NCBI GenBank assembly: GCA_021292105.1
Contig: CM037864.1
Coordinates: 10,711,898-10,775,897, forward strand
Length of the DNA: 64,000 nucleotides
DNA from: Anadara kagoshimensis
Lineage: Eukaryota; Mollusca; Bivalvia; Arcoida; Arcidae
Direction: 5' to 3'
Shown here: positions 34,801 through 48,800 of the stretch, in pieces
Layout: each line of letters starts with the position of its first letter
Numbering within the stretch: position 1 is the first letter of the stretch
Notes under the pieces: model-generated
Told to the model about the DNA's origin: nothing
Database searches by the model: none
What the model saw: the letters and a program-made list of their open reading frames with translations, nothing else
Made by a program: the position numbers and the translations under genes

Positions 34801-37800
34801 TCCTTGTGTTGTTTTTTTGTCACTTATATATATTGTAAAATGTGAAAAAATATAAATTAAAAAAAAAAGATATTTTATATATAACACAATAAATTTTAAA
34901 CAATATTTCCTATGGAAAAAAAAAAAAAAAAAAAAAAATGATATTCAGTGTAACAGGTTTTGAGTTCATGGTTTGTTTTTGTTGGTTTTTTTTTTAATTT
35001 TATCATTTTTGTTATCATGGCATGCATTTTTAGTGATAATCAATTAAATAGTACCAGTTCATTAGTTAAATAATTTTCATTTTAAATACCTATTATTAAT
35101 TTATTATTTGTAAAATGAAACTTTCCAATTACAAATGATACATTTTTTTATGTATCACAGGGTTCGTACAGACATTTGGACTCCAAATTTAAGGACTTTT
35201 TAGGGTTTTGTTAAGGGTCTTATTTGCAAATTTAAGGCCTAATCAAGAGGACAATTTTGGCACAAAAATATATGTGCAAAGGCAATTAATTCAATAAAAC
35301 CATTACTTATTTGTCCATAGTAACGACACTTGAAGTGGAGGTTGAAGTTAGGTGTTTGAGAAGGTCAAGTACCTTTAAATTGTCCATTTCAATGCAACTT
35401 ATTAATTAATTTATTTATTTATATATATCAGTCTATTTACAGCCATTTAATATCAAAATACAGACACCCAACTGGCCAAATTCAAGGGCTTTTTAGAGCC
35501 TTCAGGATAAATTCAAGGGCCCTTTAGGGTCAGACTTGTTTTTAGGGTTTTTTTAGGGCAAACCTCCAGGCCCATAGGAACCCTGTATCAAGAGAGGCAT
35601 GATGGTTACTTACTTGTCTCCTGAGGATGTATCGGTAATAGTTATCTGGTGGCAATGCCACATGGCCTCCCTGGAGTCATAATCCTGTATTGTTACATCT
35701 TCTCTCTCTGTGGCTCCCACGATAATTTTGTCCAGCTTGCCGAGTGGCTTTGATGTGAAAGAAAAGTAATTGGGTTCACCTCTGAAATTCAAAAGAAACA
35801 TCACTTAGAATTCAAATTGCTATGAACAAATAAAATTTTACATTCCTGTTTTCTGGAATATAACTTTTGTTTCATTGTGTTTATGACGCTAAAAACCTTT
35901 AAAATTTTCATAAAAATCAAATTGTCTGGAATAAATTAAATATTTTTTACTTAGTTGGGTCCAATTTGATGTATCACCAGTCACGCCCACAATGTTCCGA
36001 CACTGGCCGCCATTACGGTACCAAAGCAGCGTCATGGCAACTATGATGTTCTCGTGTTAGTGACGTCATTTAACCGCACAATTCAGGCCGAGTTTTCATT
36101 CTTTTTGCGTGTAATTTAAGCAAGTCGACCCTTTGTCAGAACATAGTGGGTGTGGCTGGTGATCTGTCAACTGTAATGGCACTGGGGCAGATCCTTGTCA
36201 ATTAGCTTGCCAAAGGTCGGTGGTGTTCTTCTGGCACTCCAGTTTCTTCCACCATTCATCTGACTGTCTCAATATAAGTGAAATAATCTTGACTGGAGCA
36301 TAAAACTCCATTACTCAACTCTACTTCATTTAGACAGGTTGCCATGGTGACACTAATTCTATCTGCTAAAAATCAAAACAGTAGAACCCATCTAAGCTGA
36401 ACATCTTTTGGATTGAAAATTTGGTTCAGATTACACAGATAATTGACGGTTTGCCAACCACGCCTACTATGTTCCGACAAAGGGTCGACATGCTTGAATT
36501 ACATGCAAAAGAATGAAAACTCGGCCTGAATTGTGCCATTTAATGACATCACTGACACTAAAATGTCATTAGTTGCCGTGACGCTACTTTGGTACCATGA
36601 TGGCGGCCAGTGTCGGAACATTGTGGGCATACGTCAAGTTACTAAAGAATATTAAGAGTTAAGAGTCTTAGATTATAAAATGTTTGACTTAGACAGGTTA
36701 CCATGGTTACACTGTTAATTTACCATAGTTACACTGTAATTTTATCTGCTCCATGATTTTACATACCTTCTGAGTATTTTATTTCTGGGACTATTTTCCA
36801 TGAGGTATTTTGTTGATCCTTTTATACCCTCCAGTATAACCCAGCCATGATGTACAGTGCCAGCTTCTCTTTTGTCTGTTGTTATAACTTCCATCTCAAA
36901 GGCTGCAAAAAAGACGGAATAATTTTAGCTTTTCTGTACAATTCAGTGACTTTTTTTGACTAAATTTATTACCAAAATAAGGTAGATTTCCCTTGGGGAA
37001 AATGTTTAAAATTCCCTAATTTGACCATTAAAATTCCCAAAGCAACAATGATTCACAAGCAAATAAAATAAGTTCACCTTATCCACAGAAGAATTTTAGA
37101 TATTGTCACAATGACATTTTTGCATTTAGAAACCCTATGGTAGCTACTGCAAGCATGTCATAATGCAGTTTGCTATATTTCAGAACTTCACATTTCGGAA
37201 TCTGAAAGGTGGAAAATGTAACAAAACCACTGACAATGGGGTTCACCAGTGTACCACTTGTCACTCCCTAATGTTTGTGTGGAATGATTATTTCCCTTGG
37301 ATATGGAATCTCATCATTTGAAGTTTTCCCATAAAAATTATGTTATAGTGTAAATTTGTGACATAAACATCCCCCCCCCCCCCAAAAAAAAAATCCTGCA
37401 CAAACATTAAAAGGTATTGATTGCATGGTACACTGGCGAAATCCATAAATAATTTTTCCTAAAATATTATCTACAGTCCAACCTGCCTTAAAAGGCCGGC
37501 CACCTCTGTATAAAGGTCACCTGCTTATAAAGGCCAGTAGAATATTCTCTAAACTTCTCTTTATTCATATGATTTGAACCTGTATATAAAGGTCACCTGT
37601 CCATAAAAGCTTTTACGTGTTCCCTTGGGTGGCCTTTATAGACAGGTTTGACTGTATTTTAATTTCAAATCTAATATCGGAAGTATAAACACTTTACAAG
37701 TCTATAATAATGATTTTATGAGAGTGGGGGATGCAAACATTATGAACATATGACAAAAAAAACAAACACAGATATTATCAAAATTTAAGAAAAAGGATTG

Positions 37801-40800
37801 ATTAATTGATTGATTGATTGGTTGATTGATTGAATGGGGTTTTATGTCTCAGTCAAGAATATTTCACTTACTAGTATACTGATGCATCCCCAGTTATAGG
37901 GCAATGTTCATTAACTTTCCACGTCTGCTGTGAATTGGGATATCGGTTTTTAGGGTCTCTTCCGAAGGACCCCTGTGACTTTCAGTTCTAAATGCTGAAT
38001 GCTTGACAAAAGAACAATCACTTTCTTTTTTGGCGTCTTGGACAGACATGGCCAGGGGTTCGAACCCACGACCTCCCACAAAGGAACTGAGCAGTGATAA
38101 AGAAAAAGGAAAAAATAACCTTTCAACTAAAATGTTTAAAGAACCTTACTTGTTTTTTCTTTAGAGCCTGGTGAGGATGGCTTAGCAGTGGTTCCACATG
38201 TCAATTCTCTCAGTATCTGTTTGTCGTCCTCGTTCTTAGCCAGCCATCTGTCACAGTGGAATGTATACTTCTTTTTTGTTCCAAGATCTTCTACCTCTAT
38301 ATAAGATAAATGCCAAGCCGCACCCCAACCTAAATGAACAACCAAAGCCAGTGAATTAGGATCTTCCGCCAGTAGGAAACAAATTCAGAATAATAGAATC
38401 TATCACAACTTGTGGTGCCAGATAGGAAAATCTCAACCCGAGTTCTAATATATTTGGTCAAGAACGAGGCTTGCTGAGTTCTGGACCAAATATATTAGAA
38501 AGAGAGTTGAGATCTTTAATTTACTAAGTCTGTCTTTCAGGTGAGTCAAAAATCAATGTTGCTAATATGCTTCTGTAGTTCCTTGCAGCCATTATAGAAG
38601 AGGCTTCCTACTAAATGGAGGCAAATGGACTGAACAGAATACAGTGAAACTTACTATAGTCTCCATCTCTATATAAATACACCTGTCTATTAAGACCAGT
38701 GTTTTAAAGTCTGTTTTGGTCCATATTTCAACCATAAAGGACCTCTATATAAAGACCACTTGTCTATTAAGAACAGCATTTTAAGGTCCCCTTAATCCAT
38801 ATTTCGACCAAAAACTTTATATAAAGACCACCTGACTATTAAGAATAGCATTTAAGTTTTTTTTGGTATCATATTTCAACCTGGTATAACCCCATACAAT
38901 GACCATTTGTCTATCTAAACCACTGTTTAAGGTCTCTATAGGCTTCATATTTCTACCAAAAGAACTTTTAAGACCAACTGTCTATAAAGACCAACGTTTT
39001 AAGTTTTATTGCTTCATATTTCAACCAAAAACTCTATATAATAAATAAAGACCATCTGTCTATAAAGTCCATTTTTTGTTCCTGTAGGTGGTCTTTACAA
39101 ACTGGCTTTTCTATACAAACATACTGGTCCAAGTTAAACATGTGAATCACCATCAGTGAAGTGAGTCCGGGTGCTCCCATAGGGTAGGAACTTCCTGTGT
39201 ACCCACTACCCCAGTGATGTATAAAATCAAAATGGAGATTGAAAGGAACATGATACTATGGAATGTCAAATATACCCAAGATATAATTTTGGACATGAGG
39301 ACATCATACTTATCAACAATATTGTGATGACATTTAGACTATGGGATGAAAATTATATCCAGGATAATCTTGGTTACAGAGGCACAATATTGTGATGTTG
39401 GCCATTAAATTAATGTATCCTCACCTTTATTATCATGCCAGACTCGACATTTTGAAAGTTCTCCTAAACTTAACATGTCTTTAAATGTAAAAACGTCAAT
39501 TTGATTGTTCTCAAATGGATCTTTATATGTCTCTGACGTCTTCAGATGTAACTCGCCGGAATCTCCATTAGCGCCAAACAATATAACGTAGACGTTAGCG
39601 TCTGTGCCAGCTCCAGGTACATCCGACGTCTTGACTGAAATCTTGTAATTTGTTTCTAAAATAGAGATTGCATAATATGAATATTCATACATTTTCTATA
39701 CAAAGTATATATTTAAATGATTTGTATTTATTGTAAATGCCTCTATGGCAAAGTGGTGTAAAATTTTGGCTTGCAGAGCAAAGCTCTTCTCACTTTCTAG
39801 GTTCCAATTGACAGATCGCAGGCCATGCCCACAATGTTCCGACAATGGTCTAGCATGTTTGAATTACACACAAAAAGAATGAAATCTCTGCCTGAATTGT
39901 GCCATTAAATGATGTCACTGACACTTTACGTCATTAGTTGCTGTGATGCTGCTTTGGTTCCATGATGGCGGCCAGTGTCTGAACATAAAAAGCATGGCTG
40001 GCGATACATCAATTCGACCCAGGCCTAAACTAGTGTGAGGATATTTGTTGGTTCACTTGTCAAAGGTCAGTGATTTTCTCTGAGCACTCCCATTTCCCTA
40101 TTCTATTAGTGAACTGACTGCCTTAATACCAGTAAAATACTATCAAACCTGTCTATAAAGGCCACCCAAGGGAACCAGTAAAAGTGGCCTTTATGGACAG
40201 GTGGCCTTTACATACAGGTTCAAATAATATGAATGAAGAACAATTGGGATACAATTCTACTGGCCTATGTAAGCAGGTGGTCTTAATATAGAGATGACCT
40301 TTAAGGCAGGTTGGACTGTACTTTAGATTGCTGTAAAATACCATCACTCCACTCGGATTACAAAATGAATGTTTTCCCATCAATTAAGTCTGGAAACTTC
40401 AGCATTGTTCTCCTTGACAAATTTTACATCCAAACACTATTTATTCCAATTTTGAAAGTGGATAAAGAATTTGAATTTTGAAGACATGAAAACTGTGAGT
40501 CAAATGCTTCTTGAAAGTCATCTGATTTTTATTGCTTCTAAAACTTACCTTTTAATAAAACCTTTCCTCTTTCCATGGCGGGTATGTCCTGTACAAGTTT
40601 TGCACCTTCTTTTTTCTTACTGAACCAGCTGTTAGATTTAAATATATACAGGGAACCAGTTTCCATAATACGCAGTTCAATCTGAAATAATGAGGAGATA
40701 AAAATCATAATCATTCTACTCAAAAAGTCTGAAATTTCTTTTCAAAAGTTAATGTACACAACTGATATTTGTTAAAGTCAAAACTGTAATTGTATAGCTA

Positions 40801-43800
40801 ATATTTTCAATTTGAATTTTTTTTAATACCCGGTAATAATTTGAATTTTTGCTTAACATTTGGTAGAGCTTGCAGAGCTCTTAACAAATGTGCCCTAATT
40901 GAGAAACTCTAATGTTAATATCTGATGGTAATTTCGTTGAAAAACTTTTCTAAAAAAATCCAAAATTTTATATCTAATATTTTTAATTTAAATAGTATGT
41001 TGAATTTTTGCTAGCCATTTGGTTAAGCTAACAGAGTTAAACTCTAATGTCCATTTCTGATGGTAATTTCATTGAAATTTTTCCTACAAATATCCAAAGT
41101 TTACCTTTTCCAGGAACCAATCTGGCCTACTTCCTTTTCCATCAGTTTCCACTCTGATCTTTTTCAGTGGTCCCACATCTTCCATTTCCAGCTGGAAAAA
41201 AAACCCCAAATTATTCATTGAATATATATCAACCATAACATAATTCTGTAATTTTCCATACATAATATTTTTAAATAAATCTGAGATTAAAGTCCATAGG
41301 CTTCACCACTTGGCCACATGTAATGTAGTAGACCATAGGTACACAAGTACAGTGAAATCTACTGTAGGAACCACTGTGGCTGTGACAGTGAAATTCTCTT
41401 TATATCCATAGAAAATCAAATAAATTTGAATTAAGTTTGATATTTTTCACTTACTTGTACCTAGTCGTAACAAGAAACCTGTATGCGCATCCACGATTGT
41501 CATAGAGTATGTCTGTAAAAAGGAAAATGTTGGCGGTATGGGGATTTTACACATGTGAAAATGACGATGTTTACACCGGAAGTGATGTCCTTGGTGACGT
41601 TTTACGTCATATGCGCAACAGAAGCCGCCATTTGCATGGTTTTTCAACATGTTAAATCCCCATGGCACCAGCGTTTTTCCCTATGTAGATATATTTTGGG
41701 CTAATCGTGGATGCGCATACAGATTTCCTGTTACGACTAGGTACAAGTAAGTGAAAAATATCGATCTTTATTCAAATTTATTTGATTTTCTATGGATATA
41801 AAGAGAAGTTCACTGTCACAATCACAATGGGTCCTACAGTAATGAACTTTAATGTCTCTTGATAACTTTAACACCTCCCTGTTGTCACTTATCGTCACTA
41901 TTTTGAGTACCTAAAATCAATTTCTTTTATTTTATTTTTTGTCACCAAACCATCAGCCATTTAGAGCTGTTAAAAATTTTGTACTATAAAATATTCATAA
42001 CATTGATTATACAAAATACCACTTGACAAATATGAATACTTACTTTAATAAAATCAACCTTTGCTCTCTCAAATCTATCACTTCCTTTTTCTAGTACAAC
42101 AGGTGCTGTAGAGCCTTTGGAACCAAAACATGTTAACATAATCTTCATATCTGTCCCCGCCCCTGAGACATCACCCGTTGTTACAGTGCATTCATACTCA
42201 ATCACTGAAAAATAACAAAAATTATTTATAAAATACACATATTTTATATAATTGTCTGTTCCCACCCCTCTAACAATATCAGGGGTCTTTCACCCTTTTT
42301 GCGCAATGGGGCTAGGGTCCTTGGAATTGGGAAAATAAGCGGCGTTTTGACTCATTTTGTAAAATAGCAAGAAGAGGCAACTAGAACTGTCTCTATAGAG
42401 CCAAATACCCCCCCCCCTCCAACATTTAATGTTTTCCACTACCTTGACCTTTAAGATATGACCTTGGTTTAAGGTCATGACACACCTTTGGACCATGGAA
42501 ATTATTCATGTGAAGTTTTATGACAGTCATCCAAAGCAGCTATGAGATATGGCCAGGACATGATTTTACACTGACAAACAGACAGACAGACATAGTGATT
42601 CCTATATACCTCCTCAAACTAGTTCGCTGGGGGTATAAAAATATTGCTTTCATGCTCATAAATTATTACTAAATACAAATAAGAATTCTTTTTGTCCATT
42701 TAGGTTTTACTCTTTTTCAAAATACTGTTTTAACTTACTTGGTTTGTACGAGCTTATTGAGCTGATACCATCATCCACGCTGAACACACAGACTGTTTTA
42801 CCGTCCCCTTTATCCCGAGCCAGCCAGCGGTTACAGGCAAACGTGTAATGTTTACCCTTGGTGGGTATGTCTACCTTAACTTCTCTAACAAACCAGCCAG
42901 AACCTGGGGCAGTTCCATCATGTCCAATCTGTTTAATACAAAATAAAGAAAATAAAGATTTAGTTTTAATAACATAATAATGTTTTGGTTCAACAAATTC
43001 AAAAAAGGTACCAGTCCAAGACTAGTGGGCAAAAAATAGATTTGTTTTCTGCCCAAACAAACAAACTACAACAGATTTATTGATGCATTCATTAAAAAAA
43101 AGGGTTTTGTGTCCTAGTCAAGAATATCTCACTGATATTGAGACATCACCAGCCTAAGATGCTGTGACAGAAATTTTAACCTTTACAGCACTCAGGGCAA
43201 CTCGCAGAGAGGGTTATTCATTGTGCCATACCTACAGTTTTTAGGGTCTCTTTCAAACGACCATGTGACTTCTAAATGCAGAGTGCTTGGTTGAAAGAAT
43301 GGTCAAAAACTATTTTTAAATCTTGGTCAGACCTTGCTGGGGTTCGAATCCCAACCTTCCACATACTGAGCAAGCACTCTACCAACTGAGTTACCATAGT
43401 TATCCATAAACATTAGATATCTCACCTCTAGTTTCTTAACTTCCTTGACATCGACAGCATCCAATGAGAAGGTTTCAACAGAACCTGGTACAAACTCTTC
43501 TCTCTGGGCTAGTTGTAAGAACAGACGACCTGTGTGTAACTTTTTGGGTCCAATTAGACGGACCCATACATTACTCTTTGTACCGTTATCCTCACCCTTA
43601 CCGGTCACACATGTCACAGTATACGTAATAGCTGAAATAAAAAGTCAAATGTTTTATAAACAATCTGTAAACTTTATCAAAAAACTTTACTATACTGTAG
43701 ATTTAACATCACCATACAGATAAGACAACATCGCTTTAGGTGGTTAGGCCATGTGATGAGAATGTCCAATGAGAGAATACCAAAAACATTGAATTGGACA

Positions 43801-45619
43801 CCACCGGGGAAAAGAAAGCCTGGCAGACTTCATACCATCTGGAGGAGAACCATTCAAATAGAACTACAGGAACTGGGATATACCTGGGGGCAAGCCCAAC
43901 ATATGGCAAAGGACAGAGACAAATGGAGGATGCTTGTTGTGCCTTATGTCCCAACGGGGATGACGAGGGTAAGTAAGTAAGTATACTGTAGATTTAATAC
44001 TCTTTTATTGCAAGAGATTTATTAACACATAATTTCACAAGGACTCTTGGTCACAAATTCATATATGACATGAATATTCCCAGAATCGCGAGAATTAAAA
44101 AACCAAATTGCAAAATATGCCAGCAATCAACTATGATTGTAGAAGTTATGTATATGTATATAAACATGACTAAAAGTCTTAAGAAAACGAGATAATTGCA
44201 TATTGATCATGAATTTTTACATTGATTGTGGTTGCAAACTTATATATTTGCGAAAAGATGGTCGGCACACGAAATATGATACTTGCCATTTTCAAAGTAA
44301 TCTACAGTATAATATGAGAGTTTTTCCCAAATATCATGTGTGACTGGGTTTAAAATAGAATTTTATTTGACCACATGACTTTGCATGATCAAGAAATAAG
44401 TCACATGATGTCATCTTGTCGGAACATAACAGTCAGACCTCTAAACTTTAGAAATGTGTTGTAAATGTCTTTATTGGAGTTTTGGAATCAATGTATTTGT
44501 TTTCTAGTTTATAAACTTTGCATAAGTTTTAGTCCTTCTGCAGCAAGCGAACTGACTTTCTTTTCTCACACTAGGATCTACTCAAAAAGAGTTCAAAACT
44601 AAGGAACCTGGTAGCAAGTGGCACTGTGATATATAGACTGGTGCTTAAGACCACTAAGCCACTGAGACCACATTCAAGATTTTAGGAAGCTATAACACAA
44701 CATCTTTGTGTAACACTTACTGTCTCCTTCAGGTACATCTTCATTTTCCATTTGTTTCCGACTAAGTCTGGGACTTTTGGAGAATGGATCTCCACTCTTC
44801 ATGGAATCTATACTGGCTACAGATCCCCATTTTGTGGACCTAAGGGTTCCCGAACTTGATCCCATGTCACCTTCATAACCCTGCATTAAAAAATTAAAAA
44901 AAATTAAGATTAGAAAAAATTAACACAAATGAATACTATTGGATTACAGCAACTATTTATCATGGTATAGTTGTCACTGAGAAATAGTTGAGTAGACTGG
45001 AGTAAAGGGGTTTTACATCAAAAGTCAAAATTATTTCGCTTATATTCAAGGTGGTCAGTTCAGGGATGGTGGAGAATATTGGAATACAGTTAAACCTGTC
45101 TATAAAGGCCATCCAAGGGAACCAGTAATAGGGACCTTTATGGCCGGCAGGTAGCCTTTATATACAGGCTCAAATAATATGAATACAAAACAACTGGGAT
45201 ACAATTCTACTAGCCTTTATAAGCAGGTGGCCCTTATATAGAGGTGGTCTTTTAAGGCAGGTTGGACTGTATCCAGAGAAAACAAATGACTTTCAGCAAG
45301 AGAAGTGACAAACTTTCTCACACTAGAATCTGTCCTGAATGGTATTTAAAACTAGGTAGGTACACTGTGATCCATTAGTGCAGGCTTTAGATAACTCGAC
45401 CAAGGCCACCTCTTCGGAAAAGAACCCGATAGGTAGAGCTGGTAACTTCCATGGACTTATGACTAATTAAACTTTTTTAAACTGACTGCATGCAAATATC
45501 TGGTATACTAATAAATGTTGTGGTGATTAGAAAATTGGATTTAAAATAAATATTAAATTTTTTACTGCTTACTGTATTTCTGAATAATCATTTTCTTATA
45601 AACAGGGAATATAACCAAT

Positions 45620-45672
<53 letters not shown>

Positions 45673-45766
45673 CAGAGAAAGAGAGAGAGACAGATTACTT
45701 TCACATACATAGATCTTTCATTCTTACGATCATCTTAGCTATCTAGCAATCACAATGGATCATAAA

Positions 45767-45811
<45 letters not shown>

Positions 45812-48800
45812 ATACCTTTACATATATAGATCTTTCAATTTTATGGTCATCTTTATTCTTAGCTAACCAGTGTTCACAATGGAACATAAATAAGAGAGAG
45901 AGAGAGAGATAAAGAGAGAGAGTGAAAATGAGGGAGCACAAACCTTAACATAGAGAGAGCACTACCTTCACATATATAGATCTTTCAATTTTATGGTCAT
46001 CTTTATTCTTAGCTAACAAGCGTTCACAATGAATCATAATTGTAAGATAGAGAGAGAGAGAGAGAGAGAGCACTTACCTTTACGTATATAGATCTTTCAA
46101 TTTTACGGTCATCTTTATTCTTAGCTAGCCAGCGTTCACAGTGGAACATAAATGTTTGATTATCGGTCGTATCTTTAATCTCCACATATTCTAGGTACCA
46201 AGATGGCGATATGAATGAGTTGTCATGGCGAATCTTAATCTTATATATGCTACCAAGATCAACTGCTTCTAGATTAAATATATCAGACTGAAAAAAAAGA
46301 ATACAGGACAAATGATGAAAAATACATAATAAATCACAACTTTAGAGGAATACTGAAAATTTAGACATTTTTTGCATCAGATGATTTATGCGAGAATCAT
46401 CTTTTTAAGATATTCATATACTTTCATTTTGGCAATGCTAGATGATGAATAATGCAAATGCAAATTAATTTTGATACAGGCTCTTCTGTGCTGCTTACTA
46501 ATTGGCTAAATTTAACAAAGTCCATTAACTTAAACAGTTACAATTATGATAACTCATAATTTAATAGTTTTTTGAAATAGTGAGTAACTTAAACCCTCTT
46601 GGCAATGGGATTCACATGCTCACAACATAGGCTTCCTAACATTTGTTTTCTAAACGTTAACTGTACAGAATTTGTATCAGAAATGATATCACAATGAGAC
46701 ATGTTGCAATCAGGTATATACCTGATACAGAATCTTGTATCAGACATGCTTGTATCAGTTCAAAAGTAATAGATTTTTAGAAATAAAAAAAACTTCAATT
46801 GTAAGAAAAAAAAGTCTTCTGTACTTCATGCAAGCAAATTAAAACACAAGAAAAATATCAAAACACCACCATACCTGATTCCGTTCAAATTTATCCGTGT
46901 GTGTTTCTGAGGAATGTAGTTTGCGTTCTCCAGAGTCACCTTTATCACCAAACATTGTTAGAAAGACGTTAGCATCAGTACCGGCACCACTCAGGTCACC
47001 AGTCTTAACTGTCACCACATACTTCTTATCTGAAAAAGGCAAACAAAAATCATACATCCCAGTCAAGATTTACTTAAATGGATGATGTCAGTTCTTATCT
47101 GAAAAAATCAAACAAAAATGACATTTTACATCCAAATCAAAATTTACTTAAATGGATGCTGTCAGTTCTAGAATGTTGGAGAAAACTAGAGTACCTTAGG
47201 ATGATGTCAGTTCTAGAATAATGGAGAAAACTGGAGTACCTTAAAAGTCAAACTAAATAGTGGAGAAGAATGGAGTCAGGTAATGGTGTTTTACAATCCA
47301 TTTGAGATTGTAATTGAGCCCATCAGTTCTTGGTTGTTGCAGGAAACTGGAGTACCTAAAAAGTCAATCAAAAGTGTAAAGAGCTGAGTGAAATAATGTT
47401 TTTTTATGGCCTAAGCCAGTTTCTTATGTTTTTACTGATGCCCTAGGATGGAGGAGGAAACTTGAGTGAAAGTGACCTTCAACAAGCGGACTCTGTAGGG
47501 AGGGTTCTTTAATGTGCCATGCCTGACATGACAGAGGGTATCAGTTTTTAATGGTCTCTTCCGAAGGACCATGGACTTTCATTTTTAAATGTAGAATGCT
47601 TGACAAAAGAACAGTCACTACCTATTTTCAAGTCTTGGTCACACCCTGGCTTGAGTTTGAACCCACGACCACCTCACCCCCTACATACAGAGCAGGCACT
47701 CTACCACTTTAGCTACCATAGAGGTATGCAAATGAGATTAAGTACATGACCACTTAAAACTATATAACAAATTACTTTTAAGTTGATCTCTGATTTTAAG
47801 TTCCTTCTTTTTAACTTGTCCGTCTTTGGTGACCGTTTCTTGTATGACTTTCTGTGCCACCAGCTCTCGTTCTATAGCCTTGTCATCCTCGTCCCGCGCT
47901 AACCAACGGCCACATGGGAACACATACGAAACTGAACCCTAGAAATTAAAAAATGATAATGACAATGATAATAATTATAAAAGCATACCAGAAATTTGGC
48001 AGGCAAAATGTTGGCATAAGAAAGAAAAATAACAATAATAGGAAGAGAGTAAGAAGAGAGTAAACACAATATGATCCTCAATAAACTTGAGGGGGTGTTA
48101 CCCCATAAGAATAAGCGAGTATTAATATCATGTTCTAATTATTGTTTTGAGAAATATTGATAATTTAATTAAAGACAGTCTACTATTAATTTGTAAATTT
48201 TCATATCATTAAATTTTTGTGATAATTTATGTGCATACTTTTAATTACAAGTTCAAATGCAAGTAAATTAAATTTGAAAATTGATGTATAAAAGGAAACT
48301 ATCTGTCTAAATTTAATACTGAAATTATAAAGTTTAAAAATAAACATTATTTGCCTGTATTTGAAAAAATAATGTATAAAATGACACTTTGTGCAAATTT
48401 GAAAATTAATTTAAAAAAAATACTTTTTCTGTCTACAGTAAATTTGAAAAGTAGTTTGTCGAAATACTAAAATTAATATGTATATAAAAATCCCTGACTA
48501 AATTAATGTATGAAAAGAAACTATCTGTCTAAATTTTAAAATTAACATAATTTAATTAAAATTTGTTTATACAACAGAACACAATACAAAACAATGGAGA
48601 CCACGTGACCAATTTTTTTTCTTTATACCTCAATAAAAAAAATTTAGATTAGCTCCGCCCACTTGCCCCGTTTTGGCGGATTTAACCGGAACTTCTTCAT
48701 TGTTTACATCTGCAATACTCATCACTGAATGAGATCACGATTATAAAAAAACAATCGGGTCATATTCATCCGCCTTATGATGACTATCGATGTAGATATA

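Noticed and set aside
34916-34938. Poly(A) run as a retrocopy tail
   Set aside because: No gene-like sequence lies upstream and no target duplication is seen. Treated as low complexity.
43360-43402. A tRNA-like A and B box
   Set aside because: It is part of a SINE repeated at least five times in the window. No complete cloverleaf or terminator.
43753-43980. A 75-codon frame resembling a real protein
   Set aside because: It is the C-terminal end of a 5'-truncated LINE, not a host gene.
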